The notes under the pieces: model-generated
Seen by the model: the letters and a program-made list of their open reading frames with translations, nothing else
What the model was told of the DNA's origin: nothing
Databases searched by the model: none
Assembly: GCF_005937185.1 (NCBI RefSeq)
Contig: NZ_VCNI01000001.1
Coordinates: 186,001-250,000 of the forward strand
Direction: 5' to 3'
DNA: 64,000 nt
From: Flagellimonas algicola
Lineage (GTDB): Bacteria > Bacteroidota > Bacteroidia > Flavobacteriales > Flavobacteriaceae
Made by a program: the position numbers and the translations under genes
In this document: positions 7,809 to 17,831 of the stretch, one piece after another
Position numbering within the stretch: the first letter of the stretch is position 1
Layout of the letters: every line of letters starts with the position of its first letter

Positions 7809-10562
7809 ATGCTCACCGCTTACCGAATCATTGTTGTCTTTTTCTTTTGCACGATTTCCATCCACTCGCAAAACTTGCTGCCTCCTATTTATAATTACAA
7901 ACTATCTGAATATAAAGGGGCAAGTAAAAACTGGGGAGTAGCGGTCAATCCGGACGGGGAGCTTTTTGTGGCCAACAACAAAGGTTTGCTGCACTACAAT
8001 GGTGAACAATGGGTTTTGTACAAACTCCCAAACAATACCATAGTCCGATCAGTTGCTGTAATCGGAGATAAAATTTATACAGGATCCTATGAGGAGTTTG
8101 GATTCTGGGTAATGGATGATTTAGGCTCGTTACAATATACCTCCCTTACCCATCTCATTAAAGACCATGAATTTACCAGCGAGGAGTTCTGGGAGATTCG
8201 ATCTATGGACGATCAAGTCATATTTAGATCCTTTTCTGCCATATATACCTATAAAGGTGATACAATTAAGGTTTTGGATCCTACGCAGGTTATTTCCGAT
8301 ATTTTGGTGCATGATGATAAACTGATTGTTGGAGGTAGTTCAGAAGGACTGTTTATGTTGGGGCAGGATGAATTGGTTCCTTTGGAAAATCAGGAAATTT
8401 TGTCCGGCAAGGCGGTAACAGACATGATTCCTTTTAAGGAAGGTATTCTAGTTGGAACCAAGCTAAATGGCTGCTACATCTGGAATGAAAATGGTATAAG
8501 GCCCTGGGAGGCAGCATTGAATCAGGAACTCAAGCAACACCAGCTTAACAAAATCCTGAAATTTGATGGTGAACAGATTGCATTTGGTACCATTAAAAAT
8601 GGAATTTATCTGTATAATCAAAACACCGATAAGTCTAAGGTATTGAACCGGGAAGCCGGTCTTCAGAACAATACCGTCTTGTCTATGGCACGGTTCCAGG
8701 ATCAACTTTGGCTTGGGTTGGATAATGGCATTGCTCGAGCTGAACTTCACAACCCCATTACCTACTACACCGATTTTTCAGGGACTTTAGGAATGGTGTA
8801 TGATATGGCCATGCACAATAATAAACTGTATTTGGGCAGCAATACAGGAGTATTTTATTTTGATGAAAACGAGCTTAAGTTCGTAGAAGGGTCACAGGGA
8901 CATGTTTGGGATTTGGAAGTTGTAGAAGGAGATTTGTTATGTGGCCATAACACCGGCACATATAAAGTAGATCCAAATAATTTTGAGCAAATTTCTTCTT
9001 TTTCAGGGGGTTACGGTTTAGTGAGAATACCGGAACGCCGTTCGGGTTATATACAAGGCTTCTATAATGGTCTGGTGAAATATGAAAAAGATGGAGGAGG
9101 AGACTGGGAAGTTTCCAAAATTGAGGGCATTAATGTACCCATCAAATACTTATGTTTTGAAACACCCCACGTGCTATGGGCAGCACATTCCTATAAAGGG
9201 TTTTATAGAATCCAAGTGGACGAAACCTATTCAAAAGTGATTGATGTAAAAGAATACCTAGGCTCACAGACGCCCAGTGCCTACAACATCAAAATTTATC
9301 AAATCAAAAACCAAATTGTTTTTCGTGGGGAGAAATCTTGGTACAAATACGATCCCATTCTCGACCGTATTAGCGTATTTGAGGAATTTCAAAAATTTAA
9401 TGATCAGGAATTGTTGTTCTATGACGATGATCAATTTTGGTTTGTCAATAGGGACGGTAATAAGGAAATAGTACATACAGATTTAAAACAGGACAGTCTG
9501 GCTATAACAGATTTCTCACTGAACGAGCGTTTGGCTCCAGATTCCCAAAACTTGATCAAGGTCAACGATTCTACTTCTTACATAACCCTTAGCGATGGGT
9601 TTGCTATGATTGATGAAAACACCCTAAAGGATTGGTTACATGGATTAAGTCTTCCCACTCCTCACATAAATCTTGTTCGGGATGAACGTTCAGCGTATTC
9701 CAGTGCAGTGGATCCCCTTCGGATACCTTATAAAAGCTCACAGATTTTAACTTTTGAGGTTGCTTCGCCGGAACTCTTGCAATCCAGATATCATTATCAA
9801 CTTTTGGGACCAAAAAGTTATGCCGAGTTTGTTGAAAGCGGAACTATTCAATTCCAAAACTTGCCCCACGGAGAATACCTTTTCAAAGTTTCCAACATGG
9901 GCCATGACAATAAAATATCTGAGGCTCGAACCTTTGCTTTCGAAATAGCGCCACCTTGGTTTTTATCAGGGGCTAGTATGGCACTCTACATAGCGTTGGG
10001 GATTGCTACGGTATTCGCAATTCGATATTACAACCGACGCAAGTTAAGACGAAAGCAAAAGGAACTTGAGTTGCAAATGAAGAAGGAACAGGAAGAGCAA
10101 ATTGCTGCTATGGAAAAGGAAAAACTGGCCAGGGAGATTAAACTCAAACAGAATGAATTGGCCAGCACCACGCTGAACATAGCCAAAAAGAATGAAATGA
10201 TTCTTGAACTAAAGAATATGTTGCTGGTCAATAAAGACAAATTTTCCAATTCGCAACGCTACCGTTCATTTATTAAAAAACTGAACAGTTCCATACAGGA
10301 TACGGATGACTGGAAACGCTTTGAGGTTAATTTTAAGGAGCTTCATGAGGACTTTTTTGAGCGATTGCTCAAGGCTTACCCCAAACTCACCCCAAAAGAT
10401 CTAAAGTTATGCGCTTACCTAAAAATGAATTTGTCCACCAAGGAAATTGCCCCTCTGATGGCCATTTCAGTTAGAGGTGTGGAAATACATCGGTACAGAT
10501 TACGGAAAAAGTTGGAAATTGATAGTTCTAAAAGTTTATCTAACTTTTTAATAACCTTCTAA
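7809..10562 (+). CDS. One-component membrane regulator: beta-propeller, Y_Y_Y and LuxR-type HTH
   Basis: Membrane-spanning transcription regulator that probably senses a glycan fragment in the periplasm. It has 917 residues: a signal peptide (MLTAYRIIVVFFFCTISIHS), two-component-propeller-like repeats over about residues 25-640 ('WGVAVNPDGELFVANNKGLLHYNG', 'GIYLYNQNTDKSKV'), a Y_Y_Y-like domain at about 650-715, one transmembrane helix near 720-742, a charged coiled coil near 743-810, and a C-terminal LuxR-type HTH from about 858 ('LTPKDLKLCAYLKMNLSTKEIA', 'VEIHRYRLRKKL'). There is no histidine kinase or receiver domain, unlike hybrid two-component systems. It lies just upstream of the SusCD-GH144 locus on the same strand and is its probable activator (inference). 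246 bp separate it from pafA, so it is likely to have its own promoter. Confidence 0.88.
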   Translation: MLTAYRIIVVFFFCTISIHSQNLLPPIYNYKLSEYKGASKNWGVAVNPDGELFVANNKGLLHYNGEQWVLYKLPNNTIVRSVAVIGDKIYTGSYEEFGFWVMDDLGSLQYTSLTHLIKDHEFTSEEFWEIRSMDDQVIFRSFSAIYTYKGDTIKVLDPTQVISDILVHDDKLIVGGSSEGLFMLGQDELVPLENQEILSGKAVTDMIPFKEGILVGTKLNGCYIWNENGIRPWEAALNQELKQHQLNKILKFDGEQIAFGTIKNGIYLYNQNTDKSKVLNREAGLQNNTVLSMARFQDQLWLGLDNGIARAELHNPITYYTDFSGTLGMVYDMAMHNNKLYLGSNTGVFYFDENELKFVEGSQGHVWDLEVVEGDLLCGHNTGTYKVDPNNFEQISSFSGGYGLVRIPERRSGYIQGFYNGLVKYEKDGGGDWEVSKIEGINVPIKYLCFETPHVLWAAHSYKGFYRIQVDETYSKVIDVKEYLGSQTPSAYNIKIYQIKNQIVFRGEKSWYKYDPILDRISVFEEFQKFNDQELLFYDDDQFWFVNRDGNKEIVHTDLKQDSLAITDFSLNERLAPDSQNLIKVNDSTSYITLSDGFAMIDENTLKDWLHGLSLPTPHINLVRDERSAYSSAVDPLRIPYKSSQILTFEVASPELLQSRYHYQLLGPKSYAEFVESGTIQFQNLPHGEYLFKVSNMGHDNKISEARTFAFEIAPPWFLSGASMALYIALGIATVFAIRYYNRRKLRRKQKELELQMKKEQEEQIAAMEKEKLAREIKLKQNELASTTLNIAKKNEMILELKNMLLVNKDKFSNSQRYRSFIKKLNSSIQDTDDWKRFEVNFKELHEDFFERLLKAYPKLTPKDLKLCAYLKMNLSTKEIAPLMAISVRGVEIHRYRLRKKLEIDSSKSLSNFLITF

Positions 10563-10797
10563 GAACTTCAGAAAACCGAAGTTTTCCTACAATTTGCTTC
10601 AAAACACCAATACATCATTACTACATCACTACTAAAAAAATCTTTCTCATTTGAACAAATTTACTACTGCAAAGCCTATGAAAATAGAGCTTTCCAGACG
10701 GTTTCAAAGTGATGTATTTTTTATGTACTCCTTTTAACTATGGAGGGCGGGTTCCATTATTAAATTAGCAAAAACATAACTCAACTATTAAACAATT

Positions 10798-13700
10798 ATG
10801 AAATTTGGAAACGTATTATTGGTAATATCACTTTTGTGCTGCCAAATTGTTGCATTTGGGCAAAGTAATATTACAGTTTCAGGAACCGTGAATGATGAGC
10901 TGGGAGAACCTTTGCCCGGAGCTTCAGTGATCTTACAGGGTACAACAACAGGAGTACAGACGGATTTTGATGGAAATTTCTCCATTTCCAACATTGACCC
11001 CAATGGCACTTTGGTGTTTAGCTATATTGGCTATAGTACACAGGAAATAGCTGTTAATGGTCAAACAACCATTAATGTAACACTTCAGGAAGATACCCAA
11101 TTCCTTGATGAAGTGGTTGTGGTGGGTTATGGCGAATTAAAGGTAAAGGACCTTACATCCGCTATCACCACGGTTGATTCTGAGGTACTGGAACTAGCTC
11201 CAGTGGGTCAACCCATGCAAGCCTTACAAGGACGGGTGGCAGGACTCCAGATTGTGAACAATGGAGGACCAGGACAGTCCCCAACCGTAAGGGTTAGGGG
11301 AATTGGATCTTACGACACCAATCTTAATGACAACATTGACCCAAGTCAACCGCTTTATGTGGTGGACGGGGCTTTCTTTGGTGATATCACCTTTTTGAAT
11401 CCAACGGATATCGCTTCGGTTTCTATCTTAAAGGATGCATCCGCTGCGGCTATTTATGGGGTGAGGGCTGCCAATGGGGTTGTTCTTGTTGAAACTAAAT
11501 CCGGAAAATTCAACCAAAAACCGCAAATTACTTATGATGGTTATTCCGGATATCAAGTACCACAGAATGTATTGAAAATGGCCAATGCGGAACAGTTTAC
11601 AACTTTGGCCTTGGAATCAGGTTCCGATCCAGATGCAGAGTTTATTCTGAATGCCATGCAACGATATGGACGCAGTAGAATTAACCCTAACGTACCCGAT
11701 GTCAACACCGATTGGTATGATGAGGTGATGCGCTTGGCCTTGATTCAAAATCATAGTATTGGAATCTCCGGAGGAAGTGAAAATGCCACCTATGCTATTG
11801 GAGCCAACTATTTTGAGCAAGGAGGTATTCTAAAAATGAAGAACGAATATGAACGTTTTAACCTGCGAAGTAAAATAGATTACAAGGCCAATGATTGGCT
11901 AAAAGTGGGTGGAAGTGTGGTTTTTAGTAATTCTACTCGATTTGATGCAGAAACTTCAGCATGGAGAGCCGCATATTTTGCGGTGCCTATTTTACCGGTT
12001 TTTGACCCGCTTTTGGAAGAAGATCCAAATGTATTCCCAACACCTTATGCCAACGCCCAGGATTTGGGTTACCGCGGCGGACAAAATCCATTTCCCACTA
12101 TGGATTTCAGTGAGAACCGTTCTAAAATCCGAAACATTGTGGCTAATTTCTATGCAGAGGTTGATCTAGTACCGGAAAAGTTAAAATTTAGAACGGCTTA
12201 CAACCATAACTTTGAAACCATTGACAGACGAGAAGTACGGCTTCCCTATTTTATCGGCGACAATTTCCAAAGAGTGGATGCATCACTCTTAAAAAGAAGT
12301 ACGACAACATCCAACCAGATTTGGGACAATACCCTTACCTATACCGATGATTTTGGTAAGCACAACCTTACCGTATTGGCGGGTTCTTCTTTTCGGGATG
12401 AAGCCATTGACTTGATTCAGGCAAGAGGATTGAATTTTCCATTATCCGGAGAAGAAGCGTACTTTATAAATCTTGCGCAAACCATTGTGGAAGAAGATAC
12501 CTTTGACGGAGGTGCTAGGGAATTTGGCTTTTCCTACTTCGGAAGGGTGTCCTACAACTTTAACAACCGCTATCTATTATATGGGACTTTCCGTGCAGAT
12601 GGCACCAACAAGTATCAGGAAAAATGGGGGTATTTCCCCACTGTTGGTGCAGGTTGGGTGGTATCCGAAGAAAGCTTTTTTCCCGAAAATAATACGCTTA
12701 ACTACCTAAAGCTAAGAGGTAGTTGGGGAGAATTGGGGAACGACCGAGTTCCTTCCAGTGAAGGCTCCATTACGTCAGAAGTAGTGACAACCGCACTCGG
12801 GGACGTTCTTTTCAGTGGTTTAAACACCAGTAGCGATTTCACTGCCCTTAAATGGGAAGTAACCGAGGAAATCAATGCAGGACTTTCAGCAAGAATGTTC
12901 AACGATAACCTTTCCATAGAAGCCGACTATTATATAAGGGACACGGAAGATGCGGTAATTCCAGTACTGCGGCCCCTTATTCCCGGATCCACTAGACAAA
13001 ATGTGGGCGAAATCAGAAATAGCGGGTTGGAAATAGCTCTTAACTGGGACAAAAGGGTTTCTAATGACTTTAGCTACTCTATAGGAGCCAACTTTGCCTC
13101 CTTGGATAATGAGGTTCTAGGTTTAGGAGGAGCTGAATTTTTGGATGCCGGCACGGCGGAATTCCGTCAGCGATCCATTGTAGGCGAATCCATATTTGCC
13201 TTTTATGGTAGGGAAATCATAGGAGTGTATCAAAATGAAGCCCAAATACAAGCCGATCCAGTGGCGGTTGCCAATGACTTGGAACCTGGGGACTTTATTT
13301 ACAGGGACATCAATGGCGACGGAGATATTAACGATGATGACCGAACCGTTTTAGGGTCTTTTCTTCCCTCGTATACCTATGGATTCAATATAGGATTCAA
13401 TTATAAAAATTGGGACTTTAGTACTAGTGCCATTGGTCAAGGTGGCAATTCCATTCTCAACCGGAAACGCGGAGAGGTAATCTTTACCAATGATACCAAT
13501 TGGGATCGGGACTTTGCGGTAAACAGATGGCATGGTGAAGGTACATCGAACAGTTACCCATCTTCAGCTGGAATTCGAAAGGGATGGAACCAAAGACTGA
13601 ACGACTTTTTCATAGAAGACGGCGATTTCTTTAGAATTCAAAACATAACCCTGGGCTATACCATCAATAAAGATGGAAGTCAACAAGGAATACCACAGGT

Positions 13701-13839
13701 AAGAATCTATGCTACTGCTGAAAAGCCATTAACCTTGTTCAATTACAACGGATTCAATCCTGAAGTACCAAATGGTGTGGATAACGAAACCTATCCAATA
13801 CCCGCAGTTTATACCATTGGAGTAAACGTAAAAATCTAA
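10798..13839 (+). CDS. SusC-family TonB-dependent receptor of the beta-1,2-glucan locus
   Basis: Outer-membrane importer for glucan oligosaccharides. It is complete, with 1013 residues. Signal peptide to about residue 21 (...QIVAFGQ), then a carboxypeptidase-D-like regulatory domain ('ITVSGTVNDELGEPLPGASV' and 'GTTTGVQTDFDGNFSI'), the linker 'EVVVVGYGELKVKDLTSAI', a plug with 'ALQGRVAGLQIVNNGGPGQS' and 'VSILKDASAAAIYGVRAANG', and the barrel ending 'AVYTIGVNVKI'. There is no STN/FecR-interacting domain at the N-terminus, so it is not expected to signal through an anti-sigma factor. SusD follows after 10 bp. Neighbouring GH144 and GH3 enzymes indicate that the ligand is a beta-1,2-glucan fragment (inference from context). 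Confidence 0.96.
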   Translation: MKFGNVLLVISLLCCQIVAFGQSNITVSGTVNDELGEPLPGASVILQGTTTGVQTDFDGNFSISNIDPNGTLVFSYIGYSTQEIAVNGQTTINVTLQEDTQFLDEVVVVGYGELKVKDLTSAITTVDSEVLELAPVGQPMQALQGRVAGLQIVNNGGPGQSPTVRVRGIGSYDTNLNDNIDPSQPLYVVDGAFFGDITFLNPTDIASVSILKDASAAAIYGVRAANGVVLVETKSGKFNQKPQITYDGYSGYQVPQNVLKMANAEQFTTLALESGSDPDAEFILNAMQRYGRSRINPNVPDVNTDWYDEVMRLALIQNHSIGISGGSENATYAIGANYFEQGGILKMKNEYERFNLRSKIDYKANDWLKVGGSVVFSNSTRFDAETSAWRAAYFAVPILPVFDPLLEEDPNVFPTPYANAQDLGYRGGQNPFPTMDFSENRSKIRNIVANFYAEVDLVPEKLKFRTAYNHNFETIDRREVRLPYFIGDNFQRVDASLLKRSTTTSNQIWDNTLTYTDDFGKHNLTVLAGSSFRDEAIDLIQARGLNFPLSGEEAYFINLAQTIVEEDTFDGGAREFGFSYFGRVSYNFNNRYLLYGTFRADGTNKYQEKWGYFPTVGAGWVVSEESFFPENNTLNYLKLRGSWGELGNDRVPSSEGSITSEVVTTALGDVLFSGLNTSSDFTALKWEVTEEINAGLSARMFNDNLSIEADYYIRDTEDAVIPVLRPLIPGSTRQNVGEIRNSGLEIALNWDKRVSNDFSYSIGANFASLDNEVLGLGGAEFLDAGTAEFRQRSIVGESIFAFYGREIIGVYQNEAQIQADPVAVANDLEPGDFIYRDINGDGDINDDDRTVLGSFLPSYTYGFNIGFNYKNWDFSTSAIGQGGNSILNRKRGEVIFTNDTNWDRDFAVNRWHGEGTSNSYPSSAGIRKGWNQRLNDFFIEDGDFFRIQNITLGYTINKDGSQQGIPQVRIYATAEKPLTLFNYNGFNPEVPNGVDNETYPIPAVYTIGVNVKI

Positions 13840-13849
13840 AAAAAAGAAA

Positions 13850-15388
13850 ATGAAGCTAACTAAGAAAATCAAGAACATAACCCTAGCGGTACTCCTTCTT
13901 TTGGCCGCAGTAGGATGCTCGGACAAACTGGATGAACCACAATTGAACAACAATTTTGCCGGTGGTACGGACTTTACAAATACAGATGACATGATACTCT
14001 CCATTATTGGGGTGTATGAGGCCTTTCAATCCAGAGGTTGGGAACAACCTTTGCTGATAGCAGTACGTGGAGATGATGTCAATGCTGGCGGATTGGGGGA
14101 TCAGCAAGATTTTGCAGAAACAGACCTTTTCAATTACAACAAAGATTATTGGATGTATAATTCCCTTTGGGAAAACATCTATGTGGATGTGATTACGGCC
14201 CATACAGGTATGGAGCAAATAGCCAGATACCAGGAAGTTGCTGATGCGGCGGGGCAGGCTTTGGGAGATCAATATATTGCAGAGGCCAAAGTATTAAGGG
14301 CCATAATGCTATTCCATATTTCACAAGTTTGGGGGGATGTATTTATTCCTACATCTTCAGAAACATCAGAACTTTTTGACGTGGAAACGGTGCCAACCCA
14401 AGCTGAGGTCATGCAGCACATTTCCGATCAAATGGATGAGGCTCTGCCATTTTTACCTAATATGCGTCCCAATGAGAGACAGGATCTCCCTGGAGGGGTT
14501 ACCGAGTATACAGCCTTGGCCATTAAGGCATTGGCCAATCAAGAATTGGGAAATTATCAAGTGGTGGCAGATGCTTGCTCAGAGATTATCAGCTCCAACA
14601 AGTTTAGTTTGTTCCCTGATTTCTACGAGTTATTTAAAACCCCTGGAAAATTAAGTGATGAGAGCATTCTCGATATGCAATATTCCGATTTTGGACAAGG
14701 TGAAGGAGATCGTGAAAGTCATTTGTACGCGCCTTATGGACCGCAGGGATGGACGCCAGCTGTGGATGGAGCTTCCAGCGGTTGGGGCTTTTTTGAACCC
14801 AGTATGAAATTCATCAAGTTTATGTTGGATCGGGGGGAAACCGTTCGCTTGGAGACTAGTGTTTTGTTCACGGACAGAGGCATTACCGAATTGCAAACGG
14901 ATCCCAATTATGCCACATTGCCTGCTTTTGTAAGCAATACTACCAGGGATGGAGACGTCATTGAGGATTATGCCCGGGCCTTGTTTGCCAGTGGGAAACA
15001 CTATCTGCCTTCCAATCAACTAATATCAGGTAGAACAGCATATGGCAGCAATAAAAACTTCAACATTATCAGGTATGCCGAGATTTTGTTGATGTATGCC
15101 GAAGCATTGGCCCAAGGTGCAACCGCTTCTGGAATGTCCGCAGATCAAGCCGTGAATTTGGTTCGGACTAGAGCCAATATGCCTGCTATTTCAGGTGCCA
15201 CCTTAGATCAAGTTTTGGATGAAAAGTTCGCTGAATTGGGCATGGAATGGGGAAAGAGATATTACGACATGGTCCGACTCAATAGAACCAGTGAACTAAG
15301 TTATGATGGGAGAACCTTTAGTGCTGACAAAGCATTTCTACCGTATCCACAGGCTCAAGTAGATCAGTTTCCAATCTTGGGCAACTAA
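13850..15388 (+). CDS. SusD/RagB-family lipoprotein of the beta-1,2-glucan locus
   Basis: Surface glycan-binding lid of the preceding SusC. It has 512 residues with a lipoprotein signal (LAVLLLLAAVGC, then SDKLDEPQLNN). N-terminal features include 'ILSIIGVYEAFQSRGWEQPL' and 'YIAEAKVLRAIMLFHISQVWGDV'. The C-terminal SusD domain has 'FNIIRYAEILLMYAEALAQG', 'VNLVRTRANMPAISG', 'ELGMEWGKRYYDMVRLNR' and ends 'FLPYPQAQVDQFPILGN'. Directly co-transcribed with susC (10-bp gap) and followed 26 bp later by the LamG lipoprotein, so this is the binding-protein part of the locus. Confidence 0.95.
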   Translation: MKLTKKIKNITLAVLLLLAAVGCSDKLDEPQLNNNFAGGTDFTNTDDMILSIIGVYEAFQSRGWEQPLLIAVRGDDVNAGGLGDQQDFAETDLFNYNKDYWMYNSLWENIYVDVITAHTGMEQIARYQEVADAAGQALGDQYIAEAKVLRAIMLFHISQVWGDVFIPTSSETSELFDVETVPTQAEVMQHISDQMDEALPFLPNMRPNERQDLPGGVTEYTALAIKALANQELGNYQVVADACSEIISSNKFSLFPDFYELFKTPGKLSDESILDMQYSDFGQGEGDRESHLYAPYGPQGWTPAVDGASSGWGFFEPSMKFIKFMLDRGETVRLETSVLFTDRGITELQTDPNYATLPAFVSNTTRDGDVIEDYARALFASGKHYLPSNQLISGRTAYGSNKNFNIIRYAEILLMYAEALAQGATASGMSADQAVNLVRTRANMPAISGATLDQVLDEKFAELGMEWGKRYYDMVRLNRTSELSYDGRTFSADKAFLPYPQAQVDQFPILGN

Positions 15389-15414
15389 CAGAAATAACCG
15401 AAAAGAACTAAACG

Positions 15415-17802
15415 ATGAAAAAAACATATAAGATACTGGCAGCCTTACTAACGGTGGCATTTTTTACCGCATGTGATCAAGGTATAGACCCTATAACCGA
15501 GGTAGGTGCAGGCGCAGATGAATCTGCCCCGCAGGTGACCATCAATTACCCAACTGAAGGAACAGAAATAAAGGTTTTTGAGGATGAGACTACCTTGGAT
15601 ATCGATATTAGAGTAACAGATGACATTGAGGTGAAAGATATCAAGGTACTTCTGGACGGAAACCAAATAGCTTCCTTCAATACATTTAAGGACTATAGGA
15701 TTGTTTTGGAAGAATTCACCTATGATGGTCTGAAGGACGGTGACCATAAACTAACGGTTACGGCGTCGGACATAGAGGGAAAAACAACTACGGAAGAGGT
15801 GAATTTCGCCAAAGCCCCTCCCTATGTTTCCATGTTTGATGGTGAAGTGTTCTACATGCCCTTTGATGGGGACTACAGGGACTTGATTGGATTTCAACAA
15901 GCAACAGAAGTTGGGGCACCTGGCTTTGCAGGTGGTGGTTTTGTTGGTTCCGATGCCTATAGAGGCACTACAGATGCCTATTTGGAATTTCCAATGGACA
16001 ATTTGAAAAGCAACGAATTCAGCGCGGCATTTTGGTATAAAGTAAATTCCACCCCGGACCGCGCAGGTATTTTAGTGGTTGGCGATGATGCCGATGACCG
16101 CCGTCAAGGATTTAGGTTATTCAGGGAAGGTAGTGCTGATGAACAGCGAATCAAGCTCAACGTGGGCACAGGAGATGGCGAAAGCTGGAACGATGGAGGT
16201 GTTATAGATGTAACCGCTGGAGAATGGGTACACATTGCCGTTTCCATTTCGGGAACAAAAAGTACCATCTATTTTAACGGAATGGAAACGCTTTCAGCCG
16301 ATTTAGCAGCACCTATTGATTGGACCAATTGCGAGGTGATGACCATTGGGGCGGGTGGCCCCACATTTGACTATTGGAACCACAAGTCCGATTCCAGTGA
16401 CATGGATGAGCTACGTATTTTTAATAAGGCGCTTTCACAAACTGATATTCAAATCATGTTGAATGCGGTGAATCCTTACATCCCTAAGTTCCCTGGTGAG
16501 TCATTGTACATGCCATTTGAAGGGGACTACATTGATATGGTGGGAAGCAAAGTGGCCCAACAAGTGGGCTCAACTGGATTTACAAATGATAGCCAGGAAG
16601 GAGATCAAGCTTTTATGGGAGCTACCGATTCATACATAAATTACCCTGCGGAAGGACTACTCACCTCTGAGTTTAGTGGAGCATTTTGGTATATGGTCAA
16701 CGCGGACCCTGATCGGGCTGGAATTATAGTAATTGGGGACGATGTAGATGACCGTTTCCAAGGTTTTAGATTGTTCAGGGAAGGTAATGCTGACGAACAG
16801 CGCATCAAGTTAAACGTAGGAACCGGTGCAGGTGAAAGTTGGAACGATGGTGACGTGATAGATGTAGCGGCAGGCGAATGGGTGCATATTACCTTTACCA
16901 TAGCCAATGATAAGAACACCATCTACTTTAATGGGGTGGAAGTCCGCTCTTCGGATATGTCGGCACCTGTTGATTGGACGGGTTGCGAAACGTTCAACAT
17001 AGGGTCCGGAGGCCCCACTTTTGACTATTGGAACCATTTGTCCGATTTAAGTGCCCTGGACGAACTTCGTTTCTTTACCAAAGCATTGAGTTTTGAAGAA
17101 GTGCAAGAAGTCTATGGGGGAGGGTATCAACCGCTGGATGGTGAAACCTTGTACCTTCCTTTTAATGGCACTAATACCGATTTGGTGAGTGGAGCAGAGG
17201 CAACCGCCGTGGGAACTCCGGGAACCGCGGGCGAAGGAGTTAGCGGGGATGAGGCCTATGCAGGTGCAGCAGATTCCTATTTAACCTTCCCAACCACAAA
17301 CCTGACAGGCGATGAGTTTAGTGCGACCATGTGGTACAAAATCAACGCTGACCCAGATAGGGCAGGAATTTTGGTCATGGGACCACCAGATACCGAAAAT
17401 GCGGAATATCCAGATGTGCAGAATCTAAGAACGAACGGATTTAGATTCTTCCGCGAAGCAGGGGGAGACGGACAGGTTTTCAAGCTTAATGCCGGTAATG
17501 GCACAGCAGACAGCTGGTTTGATGGCGGAGCAACGGCCTCAATACCTAGCGATACCACAGATTGGGTCCATTTGGCCTTCACCATTTCCGGAACAGAATG
17601 TGTGGTCTACATAAACGGCGATGTAGTGGCTCAAGGCGCATTTGATGGAATCGATTGGAGTGGATGTGATGTATTGTCCATCGGATCAGGTACTCCACGA
17701 TTCACCCAATGGAACCATTGGTCAGATTTGAGTTATATCGATGAACTTAGATTGTTCAATAAAGCTTTGACCCAGACCGAGATACAAGACATTATAAATT
17801 AA
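15415..17802 (+). CDS. Lipoprotein with three LamG-like repeats, candidate surface glycan-binding protein
   Basis: Probable surface glycan-binding protein. It has 795 residues: lipoprotein signal (LLTVAFFTAC), an Ig-like segment at about 35-140 ('APQVTINYPTEGTEIKVFEDE'), then three tandem concanavalin-A-like (LamG) modules of about 214-220 residues starting near 143, 362 and 576. Each opens with 'YMPF-G-Y' or 'YLPFNGT', carries 'W(Y)-(K/M)-(V/I)N-(S/A)-(T/D)PDRAGI' and closes with a 'DELR-F-KAL' strand. Modules 1 and 2 share 'LFREG' and 'DEQRIKLNVGTG', so the duplication is fairly recent; module 3 differs more and has an inserted 'PPDTENAEYPD' loop. It lies between susD and the first GH144 gene, the usual place for a SGBP. 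Binding to beta-1,2-glucan is inferred. No catalytic motif was seen. Confidence 0.8.
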   Translation: MKKTYKILAALLTVAFFTACDQGIDPITEVGAGADESAPQVTINYPTEGTEIKVFEDETTLDIDIRVTDDIEVKDIKVLLDGNQIASFNTFKDYRIVLEEFTYDGLKDGDHKLTVTASDIEGKTTTEEVNFAKAPPYVSMFDGEVFYMPFDGDYRDLIGFQQATEVGAPGFAGGGFVGSDAYRGTTDAYLEFPMDNLKSNEFSAAFWYKVNSTPDRAGILVVGDDADDRRQGFRLFREGSADEQRIKLNVGTGDGESWNDGGVIDVTAGEWVHIAVSISGTKSTIYFNGMETLSADLAAPIDWTNCEVMTIGAGGPTFDYWNHKSDSSDMDELRIFNKALSQTDIQIMLNAVNPYIPKFPGESLYMPFEGDYIDMVGSKVAQQVGSTGFTNDSQEGDQAFMGATDSYINYPAEGLLTSEFSGAFWYMVNADPDRAGIIVIGDDVDDRFQGFRLFREGNADEQRIKLNVGTGAGESWNDGDVIDVAAGEWVHITFTIANDKNTIYFNGVEVRSSDMSAPVDWTGCETFNIGSGGPTFDYWNHLSDLSALDELRFFTKALSFEEVQEVYGGGYQPLDGETLYLPFNGTNTDLVSGAEATAVGTPGTAGEGVSGDEAYAGAADSYLTFPTTNLTGDEFSATMWYKINADPDRAGILVMGPPDTENAEYPDVQNLRTNGFRFFREAGGDGQVFKLNAGNGTADSWFDGGATASIPSDTTDWVHLAFTISGTECVVYINGDVVAQGAFDGIDWSGCDVLSIGSGTPRFTQWNHWSDLSYIDELRLFNKALTQTEIQDIIN

Positions 17803-17831
17803 TAGCAATTATTAGAGTTAGTTAGTTTTCA

